This document shows, in pieces, positions 45,402 to 54,262 of a stretch of 64,000 bases of DNA (positions are counted from its first letter, which is position 1; each line of letters begins with the position of its first letter). The stretch is from Mariniphaga sp041687215 (GTDB lineage: Bacteria > Bacteroidota > Bacteroidia > Bacteroidales > Prolixibacteraceae), in contig NZ_JAWLCI010000017.1 in the NCBI RefSeq assembly GCF_041687215.1, positions 1 through 64,000 of the forward strand, in the 5' to 3' direction. Below the pieces are notes generated by a model that was not told where the DNA came from, did not search any database, and saw only the letters and a list, made by a program, of their open reading frames with translations. The position numbers and the translations under genes are program-made.

Positions 45402-46409
45402 ATGTCAAAAATTAAAATAGGTATTAATGGATTTGGCCGCATTGGACGCCTGGTTTTCCGTGCTGCTGTTGCAAAAGACAATGTTGAAGTGGTTGGCATC
45501 AATGATCTGCTTGATGTGGACTACATTGCTTACATGTTAAAGTACGACTCTACACATGGCCGCTTTAAAGGCGAAGTTTCAGTTGAAAATGGTATGCTGG
45601 TTGTAAACGGCAAAAAAATCAGGGTTACTTCCGAAAAAAACCCTGCCGATTTGAAATGGGGTGAAGTTGGTGCAGAATACGTGGTTGAATCTACTGGTAT
45701 TTTCCTCACCAAGGAAAAAGCACAGGGTCACCTGGATGCCGGAGCGAAAAAAGTAATTATGTCGGCTCCATCGAAAGACGATACCCCGATGTTTGTAATG
45801 GGTGTTAACCAAAAAAGTTACACCAACGATATGAACTTCGTTTCAAACGCTTCATGTACAACAAACTGTCTGGCGCCTGTTGCCAAGGTATTAAATGACA
45901 AGTTTGGTATTGTTGAAGGTTTGATGACCACTGTTCACGCTACCACAGCCACACAGAAAACTGTTGACGGTCCTTCCATGAAAGACTGGCGTGGCGGACG
46001 TGGTGCAGGACAAAACATTATTCCCTCGTCAACCGGAGCTGCAAAAGCAGTAGGTAAAGTTATCCCGAGCCTGAACGGTAAACTTACAGGAATGGCTTTC
46101 CGCGTTCCTACTCCCAACGTATCGGTTGTTGACCTGACTGTTCGTTTGGAAAAAGGCGCATCTTACGAAACCATCTGCGCTGCCATGAAAGAAGCTTCAG
46201 AAGGCGAATTGAAAGGCGTTCTGGGTTACACTGAAGATGCAGTGGTTTCAAACGACTTCCTCGGTGAATCATGTACCTCAGTTTTCGATGCCGGCGCAGG
46301 AATTGGACTTAACGATAATTTCGTAAAAGTGGTTTCATGGTACGACAACGAATGGGGCTATTCGCTTAAAGTTGTGGAATTAGTTGAATATATGGATTCG
46401 GTAAAATAA
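45402..46409 (+). CDS. gapA: Glyceraldehyde-3-phosphate dehydrogenase, type I
   Basis: A 335-residue GAPDH. The NAD-binding GINGFGRIGRLV starts at residue 7; INDLLD after beta2 favours NAD over NADP. The catalytic Cys152 is in SNASCTTNCLAP; the His is in TVHATTATQKTVDGPS; the substrate loop has RGGRGAGQNIIPSSTGAAKAVG. It oxidises glyceraldehyde-3-phosphate in glycolysis. It is monocistronic, with its own promoter and terminator. Confidence 0.98.
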   Translation: MSKIKIGINGFGRIGRLVFRAAVAKDNVEVVGINDLLDVDYIAYMLKYDSTHGRFKGEVSVENGMLVVNGKKIRVTSEKNPADLKWGEVGAEYVVESTGIFLTKEKAQGHLDAGAKKVIMSAPSKDDTPMFVMGVNQKSYTNDMNFVSNASCTTNCLAPVAKVLNDKFGIVEGLMTTVHATTATQKTVDGPSMKDWRGGRGAGQNIIPSSTGAAKAVGKVIPSLNGKLTGMAFRVPTPNVSVVDLTVRLEKGASYETICAAMKEASEGELKGVLGYTEDAVVSNDFLGESCTSVFDAGAGIGLNDNFVKVVSWYDNEWGYSLKVVELVEYMDSVK

Positions 46410-46434
46410 AGTTCCTATATATATAATGGTATAG

Positions 46435-46462
46435 AAAAGGCTGCCTAAGGTGGCCTTTTTTT
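46435..46462. terminator. Intrinsic terminator after gapA
   Basis: AAAAGGCTGCC and GGTGGCCTTTT form a stem with G-U pairs around TAA, ending in T7. It can also work on the minus strand and overlaps the very end of the convergent ABC permease gene. Confidence 0.8.
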
Positions 46463-47708
46463 ATTCATACCTCAGCGATTCAATGGGATCGAGACGGGCT
46501 GCTTTTTGGGCGGGGTAATATCCTGAGATAATTCCCACAAAAAAACAAAGGACTACGCCTACTATTATCCACATCCACGGAATGATGAAGGCAGAACCTA
46601 TAAGTACCGAAACCAAATTTCCTACAAGTATGCCAACGATAATTCCGAGTATTCCCCCTATTTGCCCGATAACAATTGCTTCTATTAAAAACTGCTGTCG
46701 CACTATTGAACTTTTAGCCCCAATGGCCTTTCGAACACCAATTTCCCGGGTGCGCTCGGTAACAGAAACCAGCATAATGTTCATTAATCCCACTGCTGCA
46801 CCAAAAAGGGTAATCAAACCAATTATGGTTGCAACAAGTGTAATATTTCTGATATTATCGAGCAAAATATTCACCAGATTATCACTTTTCTCAATATTAA
46901 AATCCGTTTCGTCCAAGGGGTCAAGTCCCCTAACATTTCTGAAAACCGCTTCAGCTTGCCCAATAGCCACTTCAAGCATTTCAGCCCTGGGAACCATCAC
47001 CTGAACATTAAAATTCATATTGGGTCGCGAAAAATAATTCCGGGTATTGGTATAGGGAATAAAACAAACCAAATCGTTACTTATGCCCATTCCGCTGCCT
47101 TTACTTTTTAGGGTACCAATAACTTTATATTTTCCGCTGCCAATGCTAATCACTTTTTGTAAAGGATCTTCGTTGTTTTTAAAGAAAAGTTTTACCAAAT
47201 CGCTGCCTAACAAAACCACTGCCCGTCCACCGGTAATTTCTGAATCATTAAAGCTGCGGCCTTTATCAACTTCAAAACCTGCAGTTTGAAGATAATCCTC
47301 ATCAATTCCTCTAACATTCACATTCGGATTTGTTTTTTGTGCTCCATATTTTATGGTGGCATTGCCCGATGCATTTACCGAAATAGCAGTAATTGCTGGA
47401 AATTCGAATTGTTCTTTAAATGCTTTTGCCTGGTAATAAGAAATGTAGGAATAGTTTTTAGATCGGTATTGCTGGTTACCAACCTGAACCCGCATTCCCC
47501 GGCTCGTAAGTGTAAAAGTATTTGCCCCCATAAACGTAAATTCCTGTGTAATGGAATTTTTGATAGAGTCAATTGCAGTTAAAATACCAATTAATGCCGT
47601 AATACCTACTGCAATAATTAAAACAGTTAGCACCGAGCGAAGCAGGTTCGAACGGACAGATTGCAGTGCAATCCTCATATTTTCAGCGAATAAAGTCGCC
47701 TTCCTCAT
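46461..47708 (-). CDS. MacB/FtsX-type ABC transporter permease
   Basis: A 415-residue permease. One transmembrane helix near the N-terminus (about 26-48) is followed by a large periplasmic MacB_PCD domain (about 50-270) and three C-terminal helices with the FtsX signature (ITLVATIIGLITLFGAAVGLMNIMLVSVTERTREIGVRKAIGA). Such proteins drive mechanotransmission or export of lipoproteins and peptides with a separate ATPase. No ATPase gene is adjacent, so the partner must be encoded elsewhere. It converges on gapA. Confidence 0.9.
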   Translation of the reverse strand: MRKATLFAENMRIALQSVRSNLLRSVLTVLIIAVGITALIGILTAIDSIKNSITQEFTFMGANTFTLTSRGMRVQVGNQQYRSKNYSYISYYQAKAFKEQFEFPAITAISVNASGNATIKYGAQKTNPNVNVRGIDEDYLQTAGFEVDKGRSFNDSEITGGRAVVLLGSDLVKLFFKNNEDPLQKVISIGSGKYKVIGTLKSKGSGMGISNDLVCFIPYTNTRNYFSRPNMNFNVQVMVPRAEMLEVAIGQAEAVFRNVRGLDPLDETDFNIEKSDNLVNILLDNIRNITLVATIIGLITLFGAAVGLMNIMLVSVTERTREIGVRKAIGAKSSIVRQQFLIEAIVIGQIGGILGIIVGILVGNLVSVLIGSAFIIPWMWIIVGVVLCFFVGIISGYYPAQKAARLDPIESLRYE

Positions 47709-48090
47709 TTTTTATTTTTCAGAAAATTAGAAATAATACTTGTAAAAACACTTTATTAGTTCACTAAAAACATAGATTATTACACCAACCTACTTTTCTG
47801 AAATCAGATAAAATCTGACGAACAGATGACGGGATTGTTCGATAATTTTCCACCCTTAGTGTTTTTTAACATTTTTTAAAAGGCGCAAAATATGGCCTTA
47901 TTTAGCCTTCGAGTACAATTTTAAATAGTGCGAAACATGTTATAGATCAGTTTTTTGGAACTGAATATGGAAAGGTTAAACGTCAAATAAAGAAACTTTT
48001 CATCAATTTTATCGAAGAACGACAACAATTTCATTTTGCTTTTTGATTGAAAAGGTTTTTAAATTTGAACACGAAAATACGTTCAAAGTT
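47709..48090. other. Intergenic region between ABC permease and pRiA4b-like gene
   Basis: AT-rich spacer between divergent genes. It contains a palindrome TCAGAT-AAA-ATCTGA (47804-47818), a weak AAGGC/GCCTT hairpin (about 47879-47898), and the promoter listed at 48008-48038. No coding sequence or RNA gene was recognised. Confidence 0.6.
48008..48038 (+). promoter_or_regulatory. Predicted promoter of the pRiA4b-like gene
   Basis: TTTA (48008-48011), exactly 19 bases, then TCATTTTG (48031-48038): one mismatch in each element. Transcription would begin near 48045, which rules out a TTG start at 48043 for the gene and supports the ATG at 48091. Confidence 0.6.
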
Positions 48091-48606
48091 ATGATTTATA
48101 ATTTTAGAATTACTTCACCGGAATCCAAAAACTTCCTTTTAAAACTGGAAGCTGACGGAGAACATTCATTTTTCGATTTGCACACAATCATACAAAAGAG
48201 CGTTGGTTTTGAAACGCACCAACTGGCTTCTTTTTTCATACCCGACCAAAACGGAAGGAAACAAAAAGAAGTATCGATGCTTGATTTAGGCCTTAACGGA
48301 GGCATTTATTACATTATGCAGAAAACAAAACTATCTGACTTAATAAAATCTGAAGCGCGTCATATTTTCTACACTTTTGATTTTATAAACGATAGATCAT
48401 TGTATATAGAACTAACTGGAATTGTTATGGAAAAAAATCTCAGAGAACCATTTATCACTCTGAAACAGGGTGAAGCCCCGGTACAGGTTCTGGGTGATGA
48501 ACCACCTGTGACGGATTCAGCCAAACTTCAGGAAGAAGAGGTTTTGATGGATTTTGGCATTTTAGATGATTACACTGAACTTTACGGAGAAATGGAAGAC
48601 TTTTAG
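48091..48606 (+). CDS. Plasmid pRiA4b ORF-3-like family protein
   Basis: About 171 residues from ATG 48091 (MIYNFRITSPESKNFLLKLE). The N-terminal half follows the PRiA4_ORF3 (PF07929) pattern: short beta strands, FFDLHTIIQKSVGFETHQLASFFI, then DLIKSEARHIFYTFDFINDRSLYIEL. The C-terminal 50 residues are acidic and end in a D/E-rich tail, common in chromosomal Bacteroidota members. The family occurs in mobile elements but this copy has no transposase or plasmid gene nearby. Function is unknown. Confidence 0.7.
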   Translation: MIYNFRITSPESKNFLLKLEADGEHSFFDLHTIIQKSVGFETHQLASFFIPDQNGRKQKEVSMLDLGLNGGIYYIMQKTKLSDLIKSEARHIFYTFDFINDRSLYIELTGIVMEKNLREPFITLKQGEAPVQVLGDEPPVTDSAKLQEEEVLMDFGILDDYTELYGEMEDF

Positions 48607-48653
48607 GATTCCACAGTGTAATATCAAAAGAAAATTCAGACTGTTCAATTTAT

Positions 48654-48684
48654 TTTGGGCAGTCTTTTTTTTGCGTTTAATTTG
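48654..48684 (+). promoter_or_regulatory. Predicted promoter of the miaA-nudix-glycosyltransferase operon
   Basis: TTTG (48654-48657), exactly 19 bases, then TTAATTTG (48677-48684), one mismatch from the consensus. The start of transcription would be about 10-15 bases before the ATG at 48703. Confidence 0.7.
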
Positions 48685-48702
48685 CAGTGCAAACAGTTAA
48701 AA

Positions 48703-49611
48703 ATGACAAAACACCTGATTATAATTACCGGACCGACCGCAATTGGGAAAACCCGGGTAGCCATTGAAACAGCTAAATTTTTTAACACCGAAATAGTTTC
48801 GGCAGATTCGCGACAAATTTACAGGGAGTTAAGCATTGGAACAGCCGTTCCTTCGCAGGCAGAACTGAATTCAATAACACATCATTTTATACGCTCCCAC
48901 TCCATCCACGATGCATACAATGCCAGCCGTTACGAATCAGAAGCAATGGAACTGCTTGAAAAATTGTTCAGAAAATACAACACCGTTGTTTTAACCGGGG
49001 GTTCGATGCTTTATATTGACGCTGTTTGTAAAGGTATTGACATAATGCCCGATGTTGATCCGGAACTTCGGCAGAACTTAAAAACCAGCTTAAAGGAAAA
49101 CGGAATTGAAGGTTTGCGGTTTCAACTCAAACAACTTGATCCGGCATATTACAACCAGGTTGATTTGAAAAATCCGGCACGAATTGTTCATGCGCTTGAA
49201 ATTTGTCTGATGACCGGAAAACCTTATTCTTCTTTTCGCACTTCGCCCAGTAAAGAAAGGCCATTTTCAGTAATTAAAATAGGTCTTGATTGCGACCGGG
49301 TTGAACTTCACCAGCGCATTAATCAACGTGTGGATAAAATGATTGAAGCCGGTCTGGAAGAGGAAGCACGTAGCGTCTATCCGTTCAAACACTTGAATTC
49401 GTTGAATACTGTTGGCTACCGCGAGTTTTTTGCCCATTTTAATGGTGAAATTTCAAAAGAAAAAACCATTGAACTGATTAAACGAAACTCCCGCCGGTAC
49501 GCACGAAAACAACTTACCTGGTTCCGAAAAGATTCTGAAATGAACTGGTTTCAACCTCATGATTTGGAAAAAATTATCAAATTCATAAAAAATAAAATCG
49601 AAAAGAAATGA
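48703..49611 (+). CDS. miaA: tRNA dimethylallyltransferase MiaA
   Basis: About 302 residues from ATG 48703 (MTKHLIIITGPTAIGKTRVA); an upstream in-frame start would lie in the promoter. The P-loop GPTAIGKT, the tRNA-binding SADSRQIYRELSIGTA and the VGYREFFAHFNGE region are typical. It adds a dimethylallyl group to A37 of tRNAs that read codons beginning with U. It overlaps the Nudix gene by 4 bases (ATGA). Confidence 0.97.
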   Translation: MTKHLIIITGPTAIGKTRVAIETAKFFNTEIVSADSRQIYRELSIGTAVPSQAELNSITHHFIRSHSIHDAYNASRYESEAMELLEKLFRKYNTVVLTGGSMLYIDAVCKGIDIMPDVDPELRQNLKTSLKENGIEGLRFQLKQLDPAYYNQVDLKNPARIVHALEICLMTGKPYSSFRTSPSKERPFSVIKIGLDCDRVELHQRINQRVDKMIEAGLEEEARSVYPFKHLNSLNTVGYREFFAHFNGEISKEKTIELIKRNSRRYARKQLTWFRKDSEMNWFQPHDLEKIIKFIKNKIEKK

Positions 49612-50066
49612 ACTCTCCTGGGAACTTTATTATTCGGGTTTACGGCATTGTTTTAAACGAAAAAGAAGAAGTGCTGCTAACCGATGAATTTCAGGTTGGT
49701 ATGGAAATGACCAAATTTCCGGGAGGCGGACTGCATTTCGGCGAAAGTACCATTGATTGTTTACAGCGGGAATTCAGGGAAGAATGTAACGGACAGGAAA
49801 TTAAAAACATTCGCCATTTTTACACCACCGATTTTTATCAAAAAGCGTTGTTTTACGAAAATCACCAGCTAATCAGCATTTATTATCTGGCCGATTTGAA
49901 TACTCCCATTCAATTTACGATTTCGCAAAAGCCTTTCGATTTTGAAAAAATGGAAAACGGAAACCAAAGTTTCAGATGGGTAAAATTAAAAGATTTAAAA
50001 ACAGACGATTTATCATTCCCTATTGATAAATTTGTGGCGAAAGAATTAAAAAGTCGGTTTTTATGA
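49608..50066 (+). CDS. NUDIX hydrolase
   Basis: A 152-residue protein with a complete Nudix box: GGGLHFGESTIDCLQREFREEC matches G-x5-E-x7-R-E-x2-E-E. A short beta-strand N-terminus (IIRVYGIVLNEKEEVLLTDE) precedes it. The substrate, a nucleoside diphosphate linked to another group, is not predictable. It overlaps miaA and the following glycosyltransferase by 4 bases each, so all three are translated together. Confidence 0.92.
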   Translation: MNSPGNFIIRVYGIVLNEKEEVLLTDEFQVGMEMTKFPGGGLHFGESTIDCLQREFREECNGQEIKNIRHFYTTDFYQKALFYENHQLISIYYLADLNTPIQFTISQKPFDFEKMENGNQSFRWVKLKDLKTDDLSFPIDKFVAKELKSRFL

Positions 50067-51217
50067 ATATAACTATTCTCGGCCCGGCACACCCGTTAAG
50101 AGGAGGAATTGCAGCTTTGAACGAGCGGCTTGCAAAACAGCTTGTTGCAGAAGGACATGACGTAAATATTGTTTCATTTGCATTGCAATATCCCAAAATT
50201 TTATTCCCCGGAAAGACACAGTATTCGGAAGACGAGGTGGTATTTGATTTTCGGGTAACCCAGGAAGTAAATTCTGTTAATCCGATTAACTGGTTAAAAA
50301 TTGGAAAAAAAATAAGACAGGCAAAACCCGATTTGCTGATTGTGCGTTACTGGCTGCCATTTATGGCCATGAGCCTGGGCACTATTTGCAATCTGGTTAA
50401 AAAAAATGGCCACACAAAAGTTATCTCCATTGTTGACAATATTATCCCACACGAAAAAAGGCCGGGCGACAAATTTTTGAGCAACTATTTCGTAAAAAAT
50501 GCAGATGGATTTATCGCCATGTCGAAAAGAGTTTTAACTGACCTTGAATTGTTCGACACCAGTAAACCTAAATTATTTTCTCCCCACCCCATTTACGATC
50601 ATTACGGAACAATTGAACCGCGCGAAACTGCACTTCAGAAACTTAATCTGGATAGTCAATTTAAATATGTTTTATTTTTCGGATTTATAAGAGATTACAA
50701 AGGATTGGATTTACTTTTGGAAGCTTTTGCCGATGATTTTTTCAGCCAAAACAAAATTAAGCTGATTGTTGCCGGTGAATTTTATACCGACGAAAAAAAA
50801 TACCTGGACCTGATTGAAAATTTAAATTTAAAAAGCCAGGTGATTTTAAAAACCGATTACATACCCAATTCAGAAGTAGAAAACTATTTCAACGCTGCTG
50901 ATATTATTGCACAACCTTACAAATCGGCAACCCAAAGCGGAGTTACCCAAATTGGCTTTCATTTTAACAAGCCCATGCTCGTGACTGATGTTGGCGGGCT
51001 TTCAGAAATTATTCCAAATGGCAAGGCAGGTTATGTTGTGCCTCCCCATGCAAAAAATATAAAAGAAGGGCTCATTGACTTTTTCGAAAACCACCGGGCA
51101 GAAAAATTTACCCAGCAGGTAAAAAAAGAAAAGGAGCGGTTTGCCTGGGATAAAATGACAAATACTATTTATGAATTGGCAAATAATTTGGCATCAGAAA
51201 AAAATAATCAGAATTAA
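50063..51217 (+). CDS. Glycosyltransferase family 4
   Basis: A 384-residue GT-B glycosyltransferase. It starts ITILGPAHPLRGGIAALNERLAKQL; the C-terminal Rossmann half has YVLFFGFIRDYKGLDLLLEAF and the donor site E-x7-E-like region QPYKSATQSGVTQIGFHFNKPMLVTDVGGLSEI. There is no transmembrane helix. It may add a sugar to a surface polysaccharide or lipid. It is the last gene of the miaA operon; the link to tRNA modification is probably only operonic. Confidence 0.9.
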   Translation: MNITILGPAHPLRGGIAALNERLAKQLVAEGHDVNIVSFALQYPKILFPGKTQYSEDEVVFDFRVTQEVNSVNPINWLKIGKKIRQAKPDLLIVRYWLPFMAMSLGTICNLVKKNGHTKVISIVDNIIPHEKRPGDKFLSNYFVKNADGFIAMSKRVLTDLELFDTSKPKLFSPHPIYDHYGTIEPRETALQKLNLDSQFKYVLFFGFIRDYKGLDLLLEAFADDFFSQNKIKLIVAGEFYTDEKKYLDLIENLNLKSQVILKTDYIPNSEVENYFNAADIIAQPYKSATQSGVTQIGFHFNKPMLVTDVGGLSEIIPNGKAGYVVPPHAKNIKEGLIDFFENHRAEKFTQQVKKEKERFAWDKMTNTIYELANNLASEKNNQN

Positions 51218-51338
51218 ATATGAGTTAACAACTTCTTTTTTTTTCTGTTATTAGTACCAGAGTATTCAAAAAATTAAAAACTTTGAGAAGTAAAGCAAGA
51301 GTGGAGATTCAATAAAAAACAATTTAATAAACAGACAG

Positions 51339-53588
51339 TTGCAGCATTTTAATAAAGCAGAAATACGACAAATTGAAGACCGTTACCAGGATTTTCTGAA
51401 AGCCATTCAGGTTAAATTTGATGAAGAACGGTTGGCACGAATCGAAAAAGCATTCCGGTTTGCCAATGCTGCACATGACGGAATTAAACGAAAGTCAGGC
51501 GAACCATACATCATTCATCCTATTGCTGTTGCCCGAATTGTTGCCATAGATTTAGGTCTTGGCGCCACCTCAATCTGCGCTGCAATTTTGCACGATGTTG
51601 TAGAAGATACGGAGTATTCCATCAACGACATTGAAAATATGTTTGGCGTTAAAGTGGCCCGGATTGTTGACGGGTTAACCAAACTTTCGGGCGACTTCGA
51701 CTCCCGGCAGGCTCTTACGCTCAAAAAAATGCTGATGACTCTCTCGGACGATGTCCGGATTATCCTCATAAAAATTGCCGACCGTCTGCACAATATGCAA
51801 ACCCTCGACTCTATGCCGGCACATAAAAAAATTAAAATTGCCGGAGAAACGCTTTATCTTTATGTTCCTCTGGCTCACCGGCTGGGACTTTATGCCATTA
51901 AAATAGAACTTGAAGAACTAAGTTTTAAACATAAACACCCCGAAGAATACAACAAAATTTTGTTGATGCTGCACAACCAGGAAGAAAAACGAAACTACCT
52001 GGTAAACGAATTTATACGGCCTATTAAACAAAAATTAGAGGAAGAGAAAATTGAAAGTACCGTTTCGAACCGATTGAAATCGACCTACTCCATTTGGCAA
52101 AAAATGCAAAAAAAGGGGGTCACCTTCAACGAAATTTATGATATTCTTGCCGTTCGGATTGTAATAAAAGCCAAACCCGCCATTTCAGAAAAACGTCAGT
52201 GTTTCGATGTTTTATCACTCGTTACAGATATTTACAAACCCCGGCCCGACCGTATTCGCGACTGGATAACCATGCCCAAGGCAAACGGTTACGAATCGTT
52301 GCATGTTACAGTTATGGGCCCGCAAGGGAAATGGGTTGAGGTACAAATACGCACCGAACGTATGGATGAAATTGCTGAACACGGATTTGCAGCACATTAT
52401 CGTTATAAAGATATCAGCACTTTTGAAAATGAACTGGACACCTGGATCGAACGCATTCGCGAACACTTGCGCACTCCCGATTCTGATGCATTCGAATTCC
52501 TCGACGATTTTAAACTGAACCTGTATGCATCAGAAATCAATTTGTTTACACCCAAAGGCGACATGGTTTCTTTACCGCAGGGTTCAACAGTTATTGATTT
52601 AGCTTATGAAATTCATACCGATTTGGGCAATAAATGCATCGGTGCAAAAATTAATTTTAAACTGGTACCTATAAGTCACGTGCTTGAAAATGGCGATCAG
52701 GTTGAAATTCTAACATCTGAAAAACAAACACCCAAACTGGAGTGGTTGAAATTTGCCACCACTGCAAAAGCCCGGTCTAAAATTAAAGATGCCTTTAAAC
52801 TGGAAAAGAAAAAACACATTGATAAAGGTAAGGAAATGGTTGAAGAGGCATTAAAAGAAGTTAAAGCACCAATTACAGCCAATAATCTCAAAAAAATAAT
52901 TGCCCACTTTAATTTGAATAACAAAGATCAACTCTATTCTGAAGTGGGTATGGGATTTCTTGAACTCGAAAACCTGGATGAAATTCTCGGAAAAAAATCG
53001 CCCAATAAACTGGTGAAATACTGGAATATTACCTTCAGCCGGAAAAAGAAAGAGGAAACTGATGAACCTGAAACCGAAGCCGAAACTGAAACTGAAATAC
53101 AAAAAAAGCCACAGAAAATTGATAAGAGAAAAACTTTTCTTCTGAAAGAAGCTCAGGATAATGTGAACTTTTCGCTGGCCAAATGCTGCAATCCCATTCC
53201 GGGCGATAAAGTAATTGGCTACCTCTCCACCGACGACCATGTTATCATTCATAAAACCGGGTGCAAAGAAGTGGAAAAATTCCTATCGAGCCATGGGAAC
53301 CGTATTATTGCGGCAGAATGGACAAAATTCAAAAAACAATCGTACCTCACGCGTTTAAAGCTTGAGGGATTCGACCGTCTTGGAATTGTTAACGAGGTAA
53401 CCAATGTAATCTCAAAGCAGCACAGTATAAACATGCGTTCAGTTCAGTTCGACACCCACGAGGGCATTTTCGAGGGCGACTTATTTCTGTACATTCACAA
53501 TGCTGACGACCTGCACCACCTGATTGCACGGCTCGAAAAAATAAAAGGAATAGACCGTGTTTCGCGGGATGAAAACCTAAATGATTAA
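51339..53588 (+). CDS. rsh: Bifunctional (p)ppGpp synthetase/hydrolase (RelA/SpoT homologue)
   Basis: A 749-residue long RSH. The HD hydrolase domain (about 25-190) has HDVVEDT with H85-D86 and KIADRLHNM. The synthetase domain (about 235-345) contains RIRDWITMPKANGYESLHVTV; the basic R-x-R-D variant is of the bifunctional type. Then come TGS (DMVSLPQGSTVIDLAYEIH), a zinc-finger/CC domain with AKCCNPIPGDKVIG and a C-terminal ACT domain. The only start is TTG at 51339: the frame is open from 51294 with no ATG, and the next in-frame Met lies inside the HD domain. Probable role: stringent response. Confidence 0.93.
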   Translation: MQHFNKAEIRQIEDRYQDFLKAIQVKFDEERLARIEKAFRFANAAHDGIKRKSGEPYIIHPIAVARIVAIDLGLGATSICAAILHDVVEDTEYSINDIENMFGVKVARIVDGLTKLSGDFDSRQALTLKKMLMTLSDDVRIILIKIADRLHNMQTLDSMPAHKKIKIAGETLYLYVPLAHRLGLYAIKIELEELSFKHKHPEEYNKILLMLHNQEEKRNYLVNEFIRPIKQKLEEEKIESTVSNRLKSTYSIWQKMQKKGVTFNEIYDILAVRIVIKAKPAISEKRQCFDVLSLVTDIYKPRPDRIRDWITMPKANGYESLHVTVMGPQGKWVEVQIRTERMDEIAEHGFAAHYRYKDISTFENELDTWIERIREHLRTPDSDAFEFLDDFKLNLYASEINLFTPKGDMVSLPQGSTVIDLAYEIHTDLGNKCIGAKINFKLVPISHVLENGDQVEILTSEKQTPKLEWLKFATTAKARSKIKDAFKLEKKKHIDKGKEMVEEALKEVKAPITANNLKKIIAHFNLNNKDQLYSEVGMGFLELENLDEILGKKSPNKLVKYWNITFSRKKKEETDEPETEAETETEIQKKPQKIDKRKTFLLKEAQDNVNFSLAKCCNPIPGDKVIGYLSTDDHVIIHKTGCKEVEKFLSSHGNRIIAAEWTKFKKQSYLTRLKLEGFDRLGIVNEVTNVISKQHSINMRSVQFDTHEGIFEGDLFLYIHNADDLHHLIARLEKIKGIDRVSRDENLND

Positions 53589-53623
53589 TTTTTATTTAGT
53601 CTTAATAATCAAAAAATTATTTC

Positions 53624-53631
53624 TATTTTTG
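53624..53631 (+). promoter_or_regulatory. -7 element of the Fur-family gene
   Basis: TATTTTTG, an exact fit to TAnnTTTG, 25 bases before the ATG. A TTAA word 18 bases upstream is a weak -33. Confidence 0.5.
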
Positions 53632-53656
53632 GTGCTTGTTTAAAAAGGGTTGAAGT

Positions 53657-54100
53657 ATGAATAACCACAAAACCAGGGAAACTGTAAGGAACATGTTTAC
53701 TGAATATCTGGAGAAAAACGGGCATCGGAAAACTCCGGAAAGATTTGCCATTCTTGACGAAATTTATTCGCGTGACGGGCATTTCGACATTGAATCGTTA
53801 TACATTTCAATGAAAAACAAAAAATACCGGGTGAGCCGTGCCACACTATACAATACTATTGATTTACTGCTTGAATGTAAATTGGTTGTGAAACACCAGT
53901 TTGGGAAAAACATTGCCCAGTTCGAAAAAGCTTTTGCCACCATGCAGCACGACCACCTTATTGACACATCAAACGGGAAAGTGGTTGAATTTTTCGATCC
54001 CCGGATTCGGGAAATCATTGAAGACGCCTGCATAAAAAATAATTTTAAGCTTAGTCATCATACCCTTTACATTTATGGCCAGTCTCTTAAAAACAACTAA
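53657..54100 (+). CDS. Fur-family transcriptional regulator
   Basis: A 147-residue Fur-like regulator. The winged-helix half has RKTPERFAILDEIYSRDGHFDIESLY and YRVSRATLYNTIDLLLE. In the C-terminal half the usual HHHH-x-x-C-x-x-C region reads MQHDHLIDTSNGKVVEFFDP; both CxxC cysteines are missing, so the structural zinc site is lost, as in some Bacteroidota Fur homologues. Metal-binding His residues remain. It may sense iron, zinc or peroxide; no target operator was recognised. It is directly upstream of purA but separated by a promoter. Confidence 0.9.
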   Translation: MNNHKTRETVRNMFTEYLEKNGHRKTPERFAILDEIYSRDGHFDIESLYISMKNKKYRVSRATLYNTIDLLLECKLVVKHQFGKNIAQFEKAFATMQHDHLIDTSNGKVVEFFDPRIREIIEDACIKNNFKLSHHTLYIYGQSLKNN

Positions 54101-54104
54101 CCGT

Positions 54105-54135
54105 TTTCACATTATCATTTTATAAAATAACTTTT
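54105..54135 (+). promoter_or_regulatory. Predicted promoter of purA
   Basis: TTTC (54105-54108), exactly 19 bases, then TAACTTTT (54128-54135), one mismatch in each element. It starts 5 bases after the Fur gene stop and gives a leader of about 120 bases with a large hairpin. Confidence 0.6.
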
Positions 54136-54198
54136 TGTTGAAATCTTTTTTGTCAGGCCAAGCAAAAATATTTGTAATTTTAAACGCTTAATTGAGTT

Positions 54199-54237
54199 AC
54201 CGTGAAAACATTTCCCAAAGGAAAATATTTTCACGGT
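54199..54237 (+). promoter_or_regulatory. Strong hairpin in the purA leader
   Basis: Perfect arms ACCGTGAAAA (54199-54208) and TTTTCACGGT (54228-54237), with a second inner stem TTTCC/GGAAA around CAAA. It ends 25 bases before the purA ATG. No T-run follows, so it is not a simple terminator; a protein- or ligand-controlled leader element is possible. Confidence 0.65.
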
Positions 54238-54262
54238 TTCATTTGTAAATTAAAATTCAAAA

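Noticed and set aside
48043..48090. TTG start for the pRiA4b-like gene
   Set aside because: The predicted transcription start falls at about 48045, and family similarity begins at the ATG at 48091.
48091..48606. pRiA4b ORF-3-like gene as evidence of a plasmid or transposon
   Set aside because: No transposase, inverted ends, or plasmid genes accompany it, and the family is common on Bacteroidota chromosomes.
48655..48702. Longer miaA start at 48655
   Set aside because: It lies inside the promoter; the MiaA family begins at MTKHLIIITGPT.
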